DNA of 64,000 nt, from positions 62,001-126,000 of the forward strand of contig NZ_JBATVG010000022.1 in the NCBI RefSeq assembly GCF_049671645.1, read 5' to 3'. Source of the DNA: Castellaniella sp049671645. Its GTDB lineage: Bacteria; Pseudomonadota; Gammaproteobacteria; Burkholderiales; Burkholderiaceae_B. A program made the translations under genes and the position numbers. This document shows positions 1-8,679 of this stretch, one piece after another. Position 1 is the first letter of the stretch; every line of letters starts with the position of its first letter. Under the pieces are notes generated by a model. The model did no database searches. It worked only from the letters and a program-made list of their open reading frames with translations, and was not told where the DNA came from.

Positions 1-1046
1 ATGGCGGAGGTCTCGCTCGCGCCTCCCATCTTGCCGCGCGCATAGGTCTCTGCCACCAGCGCGCCGCCACGTCCACCCGCAGCGGTCACCAGCAGTTCGA
101 CGCGCTGGGCCGGTGCGACCAGGATTTCCGATAAGCCCGTCTGTGCCTGCTCGATACGCCCGCCATCCGTGCCGAGCAGCGTCAGGTCGTGCCCCGGCAG
201 GGCCAGGCGCAGATAGCGGGCGTTTGTGGCATTGAGGATATGCCAGCGTTCCCGCCCGAGCGCGTCGAAAGGCAGCGTGGGGCGGTTCAGGCCGTTGACC
301 AGGGCGAACTGGCCTTCACGGCCGTTCATCCAGTCCATCATGTCGTTTTCCGGGATCATGCCGAGCGCCGTCAGCCGCAGGTCGGTGATGGCGAGAATGC
401 GCTCGGGAATGGCGGAGAGCGCGTCCTGTCTGGCGCGCACCCGGATGGCCCCGGCCAGCCCCCGATAGACCTGCTCGCCGGACCGGCCGTGCGGGTGGGG
501 GTGATACCAGTACAGGCCTTCGACGTCATCGGGGATGTGGAAACGGTACGTATGGCTCGCCCCCGGAGCCACCGCGGCGTCGGGATTGCCGTCCTGGTCC
601 GGAGGCACGGGCAGGCCGTGCCAGTGGATCGTGGTCGGTTCGGGCAAGCGGTTCTCGAGCGTGATCTCGACTGCATCGCCCGCCTGGAGATCGATCAGCG
701 GACCGGGAAACTGGCCGTTGTAGGCCCAGGCCTGGGTCATGACGCCGGGAATCAACTCGATTTTTGCGGGCGCGGCGACGAGCGTCGCCCTGAACATACC
801 AGGTTGCGCGGCGGTGTTCCCCAGCGTCGCTGGCGCCGCGAAAGGACGTCCGGGCGGAATGGCGTCGCTGGCGGCCAGCGATCCCTTGCGCGCCCCTGCT
901 GCGGACGGATCGTGTGGTGGCTGCGGAGAGGGCGCGCCGCCAGCGGCGTGGTGCATGTGTTCCATGCCCAGCGCGGGCCGGACCCCTGTGGCGAGGGCCA
1001 GGCCGGCCGAACCCGCCAGGCTCGTCAGAAAATCTCTACGTCGCAT
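1..1046 (-). CDS. multicopper oxidase, N-terminal part (3' end outside window)
   Basis: About 348 codons are visible and the frame stays open to the window edge. Residues 1-6 are MRRRDF followed by a hydrophobic stretch, a twin-arginine export signal, as expected for a copper enzyme folded before export to the periplasm. A Met/His-rich segment follows (EHMHHAAGG, residues 29-37). The first cupredoxin domain carries HWHG at about 141-144 and HPHPHG at about 182-187, the type 2/type 3 copper ligands of the family. A second cupredoxin domain begins after about residue 220. The C-terminal type 1 copper ligands are beyond the edge, so laccase, CueO-like cuprous oxidase and related types cannot be told apart. 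The start is the only Met preceding the Tat motif. Family assignment is strong; substrate is unknown. Confidence 0.9.
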   Translation of the reverse strand, partial: MRRRDFLTSLAGSAGLALATGVRPALGMEHMHHAAGGAPSPQPPHDPSAAGARKGSLAASDAIPPGRPFAAPATLGNTAAQPGMFRATLVAAPAKIELIPGVMTQAWAYNGQFPGPLIDLQAGDAVEITLENRLPEPTTIHWHGLPVPPDQDGNPDAAVAPGASHTYRFHIPDDVEGLYWYHPHPHGRSGEQVYRGLAGAIRVRARQDALSAIPERILAITDLRLTALGMIPENDMMDWMNGREGQFALVNGLNRPTLPFDALGRERWHILNATNARYLRLALPGHDLTLLGTDGGRIEQAQTGLSEILVAPAQRVELLVTAAGGRGGALVAETYARGKMGGASETSA

Positions 1047-1174
1047 GGATTCACCCCTTGTCCCTTGTATCGGATGCTTCGTTGCATCTGACGCCCAGCG
1101 CCAGTCGGATTGCTTGGAAGTCTGATCCTTACCCTGGGGGGAAGGTCAAGTGCGGGGTTGAATCGGCCGGTTTT

Positions 1175-1251
1175 TGGTCCGCCCTACTGGATTCGAACCA
1201 GTGACCTACGGCTTAGAAGGCCGTTGCTCTATCCAACTGAGCTAAGGGCGG
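1175..1251 (-). tRNA. tRNA-Arg (anticodon TCT)
   Basis: The minus strand folds into a cloverleaf. The acceptor stem is CCGCCCT with AGGGCGG, the D arm GCTC..GAGC, the anticodon stem ACGGC/GCCGT around loop CTTCTAA, and the T arm ACTGG/CCAGT around TTCGAAT. A 3' CCA is encoded in the DNA. The anticodon TCT reads AGA codons. Confidence 0.97.
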
Positions 1252-1466
1252 TCAGGCAGGGTGTCGGCGGGGTCGCCGGGCGCGGACCGGTCGCCGCGCG
1301 GCGATTGCGCCATGCCTGTGAATCCTGAATTCTAACGTGCAAATCACGGATCGGTGTTTTCCCTGATCCGGGGCCGCTTTAACGGGAATGTAAGGTCTCC
1401 GTAAGACCCGACCTCTAACTTGCGGGCGGATAGAAATTCATCCCCCATTACAAGTAGGAGACCCCC

Positions 1467-1769
1467 ATGGGAGACCAGCAGACACAGCGCATCGTGTCCA
1501 ACCCGAAATACCAGCACCTGCGCCGCACCCGCCTGCGCTACGGCTGGACGCTGACCGTGGTCATGTTGATCGTGTATTACGCCTTCATCGGCGTCATCGC
1601 CTTCGACAAGGAACTGTTCGCCCTGAAACTGGGTGAAGGCGTCATGACCTGGGGCATTCCGGTCGGCTTCGGCGTCATCGTGTTCAGCGTGCTGATCACA
1701 GGCCTGTACGTGCGCCGCGCCAACAGCGAGTTCGATCGCCTGACGCGCGAAATCGCGCAGGAGGCCTGA
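1467..1769 (+). CDS. yjcH: DUF485 membrane protein (YjcH-like), partner of ActP
   Basis: A 100-residue protein with two transmembrane helices (about 26-46 and 65-85) flanked by charged ends, the layout of the DUF485/YjcH family. It sits one base upstream of the acetate permease gene, the arrangement seen in acs-yjcH-actP operons. A good ribosome site (TAGGAG) lies about 8 nt before the ATG. No acs gene is in the window. The family is thought to support the adjacent sodium:solute symporter, but its biochemical role is not settled. Confidence 0.9.
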   Translation: MGDQQTQRIVSNPKYQHLRRTRLRYGWTLTVVMLIVYYAFIGVIAFDKELFALKLGEGVMTWGIPVGFGVIVFSVLITGLYVRRANSEFDRLTREIAQEA

Positions 1770-1770
1770 G

Positions 1771-3489
1771 ATGCACCGCATGACTGCGCGCGCCTTGAGC
1801 GCGCTGGCCCTGACGGGCATGATGGGGTCGGCCTGGGCGGCCGGCGGCGACCTGGGCGAATTGCAGCGGCAGCCGACCAACTGGACGGCCATCGCCATGT
1901 TCGCTGTGTTCGTGCTGCTGACCCTGTGGATCACCAAGTGGGCGGCCAAGCGCACCCGGTCCACGGCGGATTTCTACACGGCCGGCGGCGGCATCACCGG
2001 CTTTCAGAATGGGTTGGCGATTGCTGGGGACTATATGTCGGCGGCGTCCTTCCTGGGGATTTCGGCCGCCGTCATGATCAATGGCTACGACGGCCTGATC
2101 TATTCCATCGGCTTCCTGGTCGGTTGGCCGATCCTGACCTTCCTGATGGCGGAGCGCCTGCGCAATCTGGGCAAATTCACCTTTGCCGACGTGGCGGCCT
2201 ACCGTTTCAAGCAGGGTCCGATCCGCGCCTTCGCGGCATCCGGCACCCTGGTGGTCGTGGCCTTCTACCTGATTGCGCAGATGGTGGGCGCGGGCCAGTT
2301 GATCAAGCTGCTGTTCGGCCTGGAATACTGGATCGCCGTGGTCGTGGTCGGCGTGCTGATGATGGTCTACGTGCTGTTCGGCGGCATGACGGCCACGACC
2401 TGGGTGCAGATCATCAAGGCCGCGATGCTGCTGGCCGGGGCGACCTTCATGGCCCTGATGGTGCTGGCGCACTACGGGTTTTCGCCGGAACGCCTGTTCG
2501 CCGCCGCCGTCGAGGTCAAGACCCTGGCGGCCCTGAATGCCGGCAAGGATGCCGCTCAGGCCGGGTCCCTGGGCCAGTCCATCATGGGGCCGGGCAATTT
2601 CATCAAGGATCCGATCAGCGCGATTTCCTTCGGCATGGCGCTGATGTTCGGCACGGCGGGCCTGCCGCACATCCTGATGCGCTTCTTCACGGTGCCCGAT
2701 GCCCGCGAAGCGCGCAAGTCCGTGTTCTGGGCCACGTCCTGGATCGGCTATTTCTACATCCTGACCTTCATCATCGGTTTCGGCGCCATCGTGCTGGTGT
2801 CCACCAATCCGCAATTCCTGGATGCGGCCGGCGCGCTGATCGGCGGCGGCAACATGGCGGCGGTGCACCTGGCCGATGCCGTGGGGGGCAATGTGTTCCT
2901 GGGCTTCATGTCGGCCGTGGCCTTCGCCACGATCCTGGCCGTGGTGGCCGGGCTGACGCTGTCGGGGACTTCGGCGGTGTCGCATGACATCTACGCCACG
3001 CTGGTCAAGAACGGCAAGGCCTCGCGCGAGCAGGAAATGAAAGTGGCCAAGATCACCACGATCATCCTGGGCATCATCGCGGTGGTGCTGGGCATCGCCT
3101 TTGAAAAGCAGAATATCGCTTTCATGGTGTCCCTGGCCTTCGCGGTCGCCGCGTCGGCGAACTTCCCCGTGCTGTTCATGTCCGTGCTCTGGAAGGGCTG
3201 CACCACGCGCGGCGCCATGATCGGCGGTTTCGCCGGCCTGATCAGCGCCGTGGGGCTGACGATCGTGTCGCCGTCCGTGTGGGAGGCCACGCTGGGCCAC
3301 CCGGCGGGATCCGCCTGGTTCCCGTATGCGTCGCCGGCGCTGTTTTCCATGACCGTCGGCTTCGTGTCGATCTGGCTGTTCTCGGTCACGGATCGCAGCG
3401 ATCGCGCCCGCATCGACCGGGCCGGCTTCGAGGCGCAGACCGTGCGCAGCGAAACCGGCATCGGCGCGGCGGCAGCCAGCGCCCACTGA
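1771..3489 (+). CDS. actP: cation/acetate symporter ActP
   Basis: A 572-residue sodium:solute symporter family protein with a cleavable-looking N-terminal signal (to about residue 24, AWA) and about 13 transmembrane helices. The early segment with TAGGGITGFQNGLAIAGDYM is typical of the acetate/glycolate permease branch. Length matches ActP (about 550). It imports acetate and other short monocarboxylates with a cation. It follows the DUF485 gene with a single intervening base, so the two are co-transcribed and likely translationally coupled. A GC-rich hairpin follows the stop. Confidence 0.93.
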   Translation: MHRMTARALSALALTGMMGSAWAAGGDLGELQRQPTNWTAIAMFAVFVLLTLWITKWAAKRTRSTADFYTAGGGITGFQNGLAIAGDYMSAASFLGISAAVMINGYDGLIYSIGFLVGWPILTFLMAERLRNLGKFTFADVAAYRFKQGPIRAFAASGTLVVVAFYLIAQMVGAGQLIKLLFGLEYWIAVVVVGVLMMVYVLFGGMTATTWVQIIKAAMLLAGATFMALMVLAHYGFSPERLFAAAVEVKTLAALNAGKDAAQAGSLGQSIMGPGNFIKDPISAISFGMALMFGTAGLPHILMRFFTVPDAREARKSVFWATSWIGYFYILTFIIGFGAIVLVSTNPQFLDAAGALIGGGNMAAVHLADAVGGNVFLGFMSAVAFATILAVVAGLTLSGTSAVSHDIYATLVKNGKASREQEMKVAKITTIILGIIAVVLGIAFEKQNIAFMVSLAFAVAASANFPVLFMSVLWKGCTTRGAMIGGFAGLISAVGLTIVSPSVWEATLGHPAGSAWFPYASPALFSMTVGFVSIWLFSVTDRSDRARIDRAGFEAQTVRSETGIGAAAASAH

Positions 3490-3508
3490 CCGGTCTCGCG
3501 ACACGGTG

Positions 3509-3534
3509 ATCGGGCCGCCTTTGGGCGGCCCGAT
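3509..3534 (+). terminator. hairpin after actP
   Basis: ATCGGGCCGCC and GGCGGCCCGAT form a perfect 11-bp stem with a 4-nt loop, 20 nt after the actP stop. There is no U tract after it, so it may be a weak intrinsic terminator or an mRNA-protecting stem. Confidence 0.55.
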
Positions 3535-3556
3535 GCGTTGACTGCCCCGCAGTATC

Positions 3557-4825
3557 ATGAACCTCTTGACGCATTTTGGAACCTTTCCCATGAATCCGCA
3601 TTCGCCCGACACACCCGATATGGCATCCTGGCACGAACAGACCGTGGTCCTGCATGGCGACGCAGCCTGCCATCATGATGCGGCGGTGGTGCCGCCCATT
3701 CATTACAGCGCGACGTTCCGGGCGGAATCGGCGGAAGAATTCTCGGCCATGGCGACCGCGGTGCGGCCGGCCAATTTCTACACACGCCACGGCAATCCGG
3801 TCAACAAGCACGTCGAGGCCATCCTGGCGGGGCTGGAGGGTACGGAAACGGCGCTGCTGACCGGATCGGGCATGGGCGCCATCTGCACCACGATTCTGGC
3901 CTTGCTGAAGGCGGGCGATCATGTCGTGGCGCAGCAGCGTCATTACATGAGCACGTCCAAGCTCTTTTCCGAAGTCCTGACCCGCTACGGCGTGCAGGTC
4001 AGTTTCTTCGATCAGACGGACCTGGACAGCCTGAAGGCCGCCTTGCGGCCCGACACCAAGCTGATCATGGTCGAGACCCCGGTCAATCCCAGTCTGTCGA
4101 TCACGGACCTGGCGGCGGTGGCGGCGATCGCCCGGCCCCGGGGCATCCTGACGGTGGCGGACAATACCTTCGCCTCGCCCCTGAATCAGCGCCCCCATGA
4201 CCTGGGGATCGATATCGTGGTGCATAGCGCGACCAAATATCTGGGCGGCCACAGCGACATCATGGCGGGCGCCATCTGCTGCAGCCAGGAACTGGCGGAA
4301 AAGATCTGGAAAATGCACGTCACGCTGGGGGCGGTGCTCTCGCCCATGGACGCCTGGCTGCTGTTGCGCGGACTGCGTACCTTGTCCCTGCGCATGGAAC
4401 GCATCAACGCCAACGCCCTGGCCGTGGCGCAGTGGCTGGAATCGCGCCCGGAAGTCGAGCGGGTTCTGTATCCAGGGCTGGAAAGCCACGCCCAGCATGA
4501 CCTGGCCGCCCGCCAGATGAAGGGCTTTGGCGCCATCGTGGCGTATTCGATCCGGGGCGGCTATGCCGCCACCCAGCGCTTCGTGTCGGCGCTGAAGCTG
4601 GCGACCCAGGCGGTCAGCCTGGGCGGGGTGGAGACCCTGGCCGTGCATACGGCCTCGATGTGGGCCAGTTCGATGAGCGAGGCCGAGATGCAGGCCGCCG
4701 GCATCGAGCCCAATTTCGTGCGCATGTCCGTCGGCGTGGAACACATCGACGATTTGAAGGCCGACCTGGCGCAGGCGATGGCCCGGGCGCAAATCCAGAC
4801 TCAGGCCCGGGCCGGAGCGGTCTGA
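3557..4825 (+). CDS. cystathionine gamma-synthase family PLP enzyme
   Basis: A 422-residue Cys/Met metabolism PLP-dependent enzyme. Family marks: SATF..RPANFYTRHGNP near the N-terminus, TGSGMGAICTT (phosphate-binding), VETPVNPSLSITDL, VADNTFASPLNQRP and the PLP lysine in HSATKYLGGHSD. The C-terminal RMSVGVEHIDDLKADLAQA is also typical. Members include cystathionine gamma-synthase/lyase, O-acetyl/succinylhomoserine sulfhydrylase and methionine gamma-lyase; sequence reading does not separate these. An alternative start at 3590 would remove the first 11 residues and neither site has a clear Shine-Dalgarno. The gene stands alone between actP and an opposing AhpD-like gene. Confidence 0.88.
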   Translation: MNLLTHFGTFPMNPHSPDTPDMASWHEQTVVLHGDAACHHDAAVVPPIHYSATFRAESAEEFSAMATAVRPANFYTRHGNPVNKHVEAILAGLEGTETALLTGSGMGAICTTILALLKAGDHVVAQQRHYMSTSKLFSEVLTRYGVQVSFFDQTDLDSLKAALRPDTKLIMVETPVNPSLSITDLAAVAAIARPRGILTVADNTFASPLNQRPHDLGIDIVVHSATKYLGGHSDIMAGAICCSQELAEKIWKMHVTLGAVLSPMDAWLLLRGLRTLSLRMERINANALAVAQWLESRPEVERVLYPGLESHAQHDLAARQMKGFGAIVAYSIRGGYAATQRFVSALKLATQAVSLGGVETLAVHTASMWASSMSEAEMQAAGIEPNFVRMSVGVEHIDDLKADLAQAMARAQIQTQARAGAV

Positions 4826-4919
4826 GGTCGAGCCCGGGCGGGCGCGCCGCGCCTGCCCGGACTTGGGAGCGGCAGCCTGGGCGCGCGTGGTCCGGCGGAT
4901 GCCGGCCCGCGCCTGCGGC

Positions 4920-5399
4920 TTAGTTCAGCCCGGCCTTGTCCAGCCCGTATTGCTTGTCGGCCGACCCCGGGACGGCCCGGAAGGCGACGCTCAGGCGATT
5001 CCAGCCGTTGATGCCGACGACCAGGAAGGACAGGTCGGCCAGTTCCTGTTCGGACAGCTGTTCGCGCACCCGTGCGAACAGTTCGTCCGGGATGCCGTGG
5101 GGCGGCAACTGCGTCAGGGCCTCTGTCCATTCCAGGATGGCTTTTTCCTTGGCGTCGAAGAGCGGCGATTCGCGCCAGACGGCGACGTGGTGCAACCGCA
5201 GCTCGCGCTCGCCCGCGAGCTTGCCTTCTTTCACGTGCATGTCCACGCAGAACGCGCAGCCGTTCAATTGCGAAGCCCGCAAGGTGACCAGGTGGCCGAT
5301 CTTGGCCAGGAAGGGGTTCTTGTGCAGGGTCTGGCTGAAGTCGGAATACTTCTGGGCGGCCTCGGGCGAGGCCTTGAAATAGTTGAGGCGTTGGGTCAT
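4920..5399 (-). CDS. carboxymuconolactone decarboxylase / AhpD-like protein
   Basis: 159 residues of the alkylhydroperoxidase AhpD-core fold. The redox pair is in NGCAFCVDMH (CxxC with the downstream His), and the C-terminal half has the family pattern LSFLVVGINGWNRLSVAFR. Such proteins act as small thiol peroxidase-type antioxidants or are of unknown function. It is monocistronic, convergent with the PLP-enzyme gene. Confidence 0.88.
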   Translation of the reverse strand: MTQRLNYFKASPEAAQKYSDFSQTLHKNPFLAKIGHLVTLRASQLNGCAFCVDMHVKEGKLAGERELRLHHVAVWRESPLFDAKEKAILEWTEALTQLPPHGIPDELFARVREQLSEQELADLSFLVVGINGWNRLSVAFRAVPGSADKQYGLDKAGLN

Positions 5400-5469
5400 G
5401 GTGTCATCCGAAAGGGTTCATCGAGCGAGCCTTTTCATTCTGCACCATTTCGGTCCCGTATGCAGGGCG

Positions 5470-6924
5470 CTACAGGTACGGGCTGGCCAGCCAGATGATG
5501 CGGTTGCGCAGCTGTTTCAGGAACGGGATGGCCTTGAGGGATTCGAGCGTGACCGGGTCGGAGGCCGCGATTTCGCGGTCGATGCGCTCGGCGATGCGGC
5601 GCGCCATGACGGGGTCGTAGATTTCCATGTCCAGCTCGAAATTCAGCCGCAGGCTGCGCGGGTCCATGTTCGACGAGCCTACGTACGACCAGCCCTCGTC
5701 GATGGTGATCAGCTTGGAGTGATCGAAATTGCCCCGGCTGCGCCAGATCCGGCAGCCGCCCGCGATCACCTGCGCCAGCTGCGCGGTCATGGCGTAGTTC
5801 ACCAGACGCAGATTATTGCGCCCCGGGATGACGATATCGACCTGGATGCCTCGCCGGGCCGCCGTATTCAGCGCCCCCATCAGGGTCTGGTCGGGCAGGA
5901 AATAGGGCGACTGGATGCGCACGTGCCGCTGGGCGACGGCCAGGGCGCCCAGCAGCACGTTGTGGGTGGCGGCGATGAACCGGTCGGGGCTGGAACGGAT
6001 GCAGCGGGCCGGCACCTGATGTTCGGGGGTGTCGGCGGTGCGTTGGCACCAGTCTTCGATGCGCAGACGTTCGCGCGTGGTGAATTCCCAATCGTTGGCG
6101 AAGACGGCGAAGAGCTGGGTGGCGACAGGCCCCTCGATGCGGAAATGGGTGTCGCAGGCGGCGTGGCGCCCCGTCAGGGATGCCATGAAGCCTTCGCGGA
6201 TGTTCATGCCGCCCATGAATCCCAGGTGGCCGTCGATGAAGAGGATCTTCCGGTGGCTGCGCAGGTTGGCGTATGGCATGCGCAGGCCCAGCATGTTCGA
6301 CATGAACAGTTCCGTGCGGATGCCGTGGCGGCGCAGCAGGTGGATGATGGGGGGCCGGGAATATCGGGAGCCCACCGAATCGATCAGGACCCGGATGACG
6401 ATGCCCCGGTCGTGGGCTCGGCGCAGGGCTTCGGCGAACTGCAGGCCGATCCGGTCGTGGTCGAAGATGTAGCTTTGCAGGGCGATGCAGTGGGTGGCCG
6501 AGTCGATGGCCTGCAGCATGGCCGGGTAGGCCTGGTCGCCGCTGTCGAGCAGGGTGATGTGGTTGCCGTCGTGCAGGGGGAAGCGGCTGATGCGGTCGCA
6601 CAGCACGCGCAGGGATGCGAACTGCGGACCGGCCAGGGGCGCGACGTCTTTGACGGGTTCGCGGGCATGGTTGACATAGTCCTTGATCAACCGGCTGCGC
6701 TGGGTGGACAACTGGTCGTGGCGGATCCGGTTGATGCCGGCCACCAGGTACAGGAACGGCCCCAGGAACGGCGACATCAGCACGACCCCGACCCAGGCGA
6801 TGGCTGCCCGCACGTCGTTCTTGTTCATGGCCGCGTGCACGGCGGCGAATGCGCTCAGGGTCAGCGAGATGGCCGCCACCAGGTGCGGCCAGTAGTTCGA
6901 CAGGAATTGCGAGATGGCCAGCAT
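5470..6924 (-). CDS. cls: cardiolipin synthase (phospholipase D family)
   Basis: A 484-residue protein with two N-terminal transmembrane helices (to about residue 65) and two HKD catalytic motifs: HRKILFIDG in the first half and HSKLITID in the second, each followed by the family GG/GSxNxD pattern (GFMGGMNI, YVGSSNMD). It condenses two phosphatidylglycerols, or PG with another donor, to cardiolipin at the inner membrane. I chose the Met of MLAISQFL as start because it places the first membrane helix at the N-terminus; the open frame extends farther upstream into the preceding small gene without homology-like features. It follows that small gene by 5 nt. Confidence 0.92.
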   Translation of the reverse strand: MLAISQFLSNYWPHLVAAISLTLSAFAAVHAAMNKNDVRAAIAWVGVVLMSPFLGPFLYLVAGINRIRHDQLSTQRSRLIKDYVNHAREPVKDVAPLAGPQFASLRVLCDRISRFPLHDGNHITLLDSGDQAYPAMLQAIDSATHCIALQSYIFDHDRIGLQFAEALRRAHDRGIVIRVLIDSVGSRYSRPPIIHLLRRHGIRTELFMSNMLGLRMPYANLRSHRKILFIDGHLGFMGGMNIREGFMASLTGRHAACDTHFRIEGPVATQLFAVFANDWEFTTRERLRIEDWCQRTADTPEHQVPARCIRSSPDRFIAATHNVLLGALAVAQRHVRIQSPYFLPDQTLMGALNTAARRGIQVDIVIPGRNNLRLVNYAMTAQLAQVIAGGCRIWRSRGNFDHSKLITIDEGWSYVGSSNMDPRSLRLNFELDMEIYDPVMARRIAERIDREIAASDPVTLESLKAIPFLKQLRNRIIWLASPYL

Positions 6925-6929
6925 AGGGA

Positions 6930-7172
6930 TCAGGCCTTGTCGGCGCCGGCCGGGCGCTGTTGCAGAGAATCCAGCCAGTCCGGGTTGGGAGCGCCGGGCC
7001 CGGCATATTGCTGGTTGCGTGAATTGGCCCGCCAGACCCCGCCGCCGATGCCGGGGGCGGGTTCGGTCCGGTACCAGAACCAGCGGCCGTCCGCGTCCTG
7101 GGCGGCCCAATCCCAGTCGGGCGGCGCGCTTGTCCAGTCGGGCGAGTAGGGTGGGGCGGCGTGGTGCGTCAT
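6930..7172 (-). CDS. small hypothetical protein upstream of cls
   Basis: 80 residues, rich in Trp, Pro and Asp, with the central pattern DWDWAAQDADGRWFWYR. There is no signal peptide or membrane helix. The stop is 5 nt before the cls start, so the two genes form an operon. I do not recognise a domain. The aromatic-rich core and tight coupling suggest a real, conserved accessory gene rather than a chance ORF. Confidence 0.65.
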   Translation of the reverse strand: MTHHAAPPYSPDWTSAPPDWDWAAQDADGRWFWYRTEPAPGIGGGVWRANSRNQQYAGPGAPNPDWLDSLQQRPAGADKA

Positions 7173-7245
7173 GGAAATCCGGGCGGATGGCAGGGCTGAT
7201 GGGCCGGCGCCGCCGCGGATGCCCGGGATTCCCGGGCGGGCGCGG

Positions 7246-7674
7246 CTAGTGAGCGGCGATCAGATTCTGACGAATCTTGTCATAACCCAGGTTGAAAAGA
7301 AACCCGTAGGGCAGGTAGAACAAGACGAAACCGATATCCAGGATCAGCGCTTGCCATAGGGAAATGTCCAGCCACCAGGCCACGAAAGGAATGGCGATGA
7401 TGATCAGCCCGCCTTCGAAGCCGCAGGCATGGCCCACGCGCACCCAGTAGGTGCGGTCGAACCCCAGGCGCGCCTGCAGACGGTCGAACAGCCAGTTGTA
7501 GATCATGTTCCAGGTGACGGCGATGGTGGCGATGGCGGCGGTCATGATGCCCATGTCCAGGGCGGAATGGCCTGTGATCCAGGCGGCCAGGGGGGCGGAA
7601 ATGCCGATGGCCAGGATTTCGAACGCCAGCGCATGAAGGACGCGTTCGGATAGCGATCGATGATGAATCTGCAT
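7246..7674 (-). CDS. PACE-family multidrug/biocide efflux protein
   Basis: 142 residues with four transmembrane helices arranged as two tandem bacterial transmembrane pair (BTP) domains: RSLSERVLHALAFEILAI.. and RVGHACGFEGGLIIIAIP... This is the layout of the proteobacterial antimicrobial compound efflux family (AceI type, chlorhexidine/diamine export). Conserved features seen are the E in FEILAIG, the N..YN..FD segment (WNMIYNWLFD) and the second E in FEGG. It is monocistronic. Substrate cannot be read from sequence. Confidence 0.88.
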   Translation of the reverse strand: MQIHHRSLSERVLHALAFEILAIGISAPLAAWITGHSALDMGIMTAAIATIAVTWNMIYNWLFDRLQARLGFDRTYWVRVGHACGFEGGLIIIAIPFVAWWLDISLWQALILDIGFVLFYLPYGFLFNLGYDKIRQNLIAAH

Positions 7675-7766
7675 GGGAGAGTGTGTGCTATGGAGGCGGT
7701 GTCGTCACCGCGTTCAAGCATCTCAGGCGGGGTCGTCCCTGCCTGGCCCGGAAACCGGGGAAAAGA

Positions 7767-7843
7767 TGGGGTGACCGATGGGGCTCGAACCCACGACAAC
7801 CGGAATCACAATCCGGGACTCTACCAACTGAGCTACGGTCACC
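7767..7843 (-). tRNA. tRNA-His (anticodon GTG)
   Basis: On the minus strand the acceptor is GTGACCG paired with CGGTCAC, with the extra 5' G(-1) opposite a discriminator C, the histidine-tRNA hallmark. The anticodon loop is ATTGTGA, the T loop TTCGAGC, and the 3' CCA is encoded. Confidence 0.97.
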
Positions 7844-7998
7844 ACTGAGAGAACAAGGATTCTAGCATGGCTGTAAACCTTTTGCTGAAATGCGCCCGAC
7901 CTCTTGATCGCCGCTGCGTTTTCAGTCATGTTATGGGTTGTGGTTTCGATCGGGCCGGGCTCATGCCAGCCGGGCCTCTCCTCTAAAAGGAAACGCTT

Positions 7999-8625
7999 AT
8001 GGCACAGATTTTCGTTGTCCATCCCGAAAACCCGCAGTCCCGCCTGCTGCAACAGGCGGGCGATCTTTTGTCCCAGGGCGGACTGGTGGCCGTGCCGACG
8101 GATTCCAGCTATGCCGTCGTCGCCCGGCTGGACGACAAGGCGGCGGCCGACAGCCTGCGCCGCCTGCGCGGTCTGGACGATCGCCATCACCTGACCCTGC
8201 TGTGTCGGGATCTGGCGGAAATCAGTCATTTCGCCAAGGTCGAAAACACCCATTACCGTCTGCTCAAGCTGGCTACGCCGGGCCCCTGGACCTTCATCCT
8301 GGAAGCCACGAAAGAAGTCCCCCGCCGTGTGTCGCATCCTTCGCGCAAGACCATCGGCATCCGGGTGCCGGATCACCGGGTGGCCCGCGCCCTGATCGAA
8401 GCCGTGGGTTCGCCGCTGCTGTCCACCACCCTGATCCCGCAGGGCGAGGCCCTGCCGCTGAACGACGCCCAGGACATCCTCTCGCGGTATCAGCATGACC
8501 TGGCCGCCATCGTCGACGGCGGCGCCTGCCCCTTCGATCCGACCACCGTGATCGACCTGACCCGGGACGTCCCGCAGGTGGTGCGGGTGGGGCGCGGCGA
8601 TCCGGCCACGCTGGGGCTGCAATAG
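7999..8625 (+). CDS. YciO/Sua5-type L-threonylcarbamoyladenylate synthase-like protein
   Basis: 208 residues covering the YrdC/Sua5 fold without the C-terminal Sua5 domain, the length of the YciO branch. Motifs: GGLVAVPTDSSYAV (substrate loop), RLRGLDDRHHLTLLC, TPGPWTFILEATKEVPRR, KTIGIRVPDH, and SPLLSTTLI. The ribosome site AAAGGA is about 9 nt before the ATG. Family members act in tRNA t6A synthesis or have a related but unproven role; YciO proteins are often poor at t6A formation, so the role is left open. It is followed closely by the protease gene. Confidence 0.85.
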   Translation: MAQIFVVHPENPQSRLLQQAGDLLSQGGLVAVPTDSSYAVVARLDDKAAADSLRRLRGLDDRHHLTLLCRDLAEISHFAKVENTHYRLLKLATPGPWTFILEATKEVPRRVSHPSRKTIGIRVPDHRVARALIEAVGSPLLSTTLIPQGEALPLNDAQDILSRYQHDLAAIVDGGACPFDPTTVIDLTRDVPQVVRVGRGDPATLGLQ

Positions 8626-8679
8626 CGGTTATGCTTGCGGGGATTGCCGGCGCGGGCCGGCTCCCTTGCCAGCCCCCTC

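Noticed and set aside
189..1204. Several plus-strand open frames at the window start
   Set aside because: They overlap the minus-strand multicopper oxidase, which shows a Tat signal and copper-ligand motifs.
1696..3612. A 638-codon open frame on the minus strand
   Set aside because: Antisense shadow of actP; low-complexity His/Arg/Gly/Asp composition typical of GC-rich shadows.
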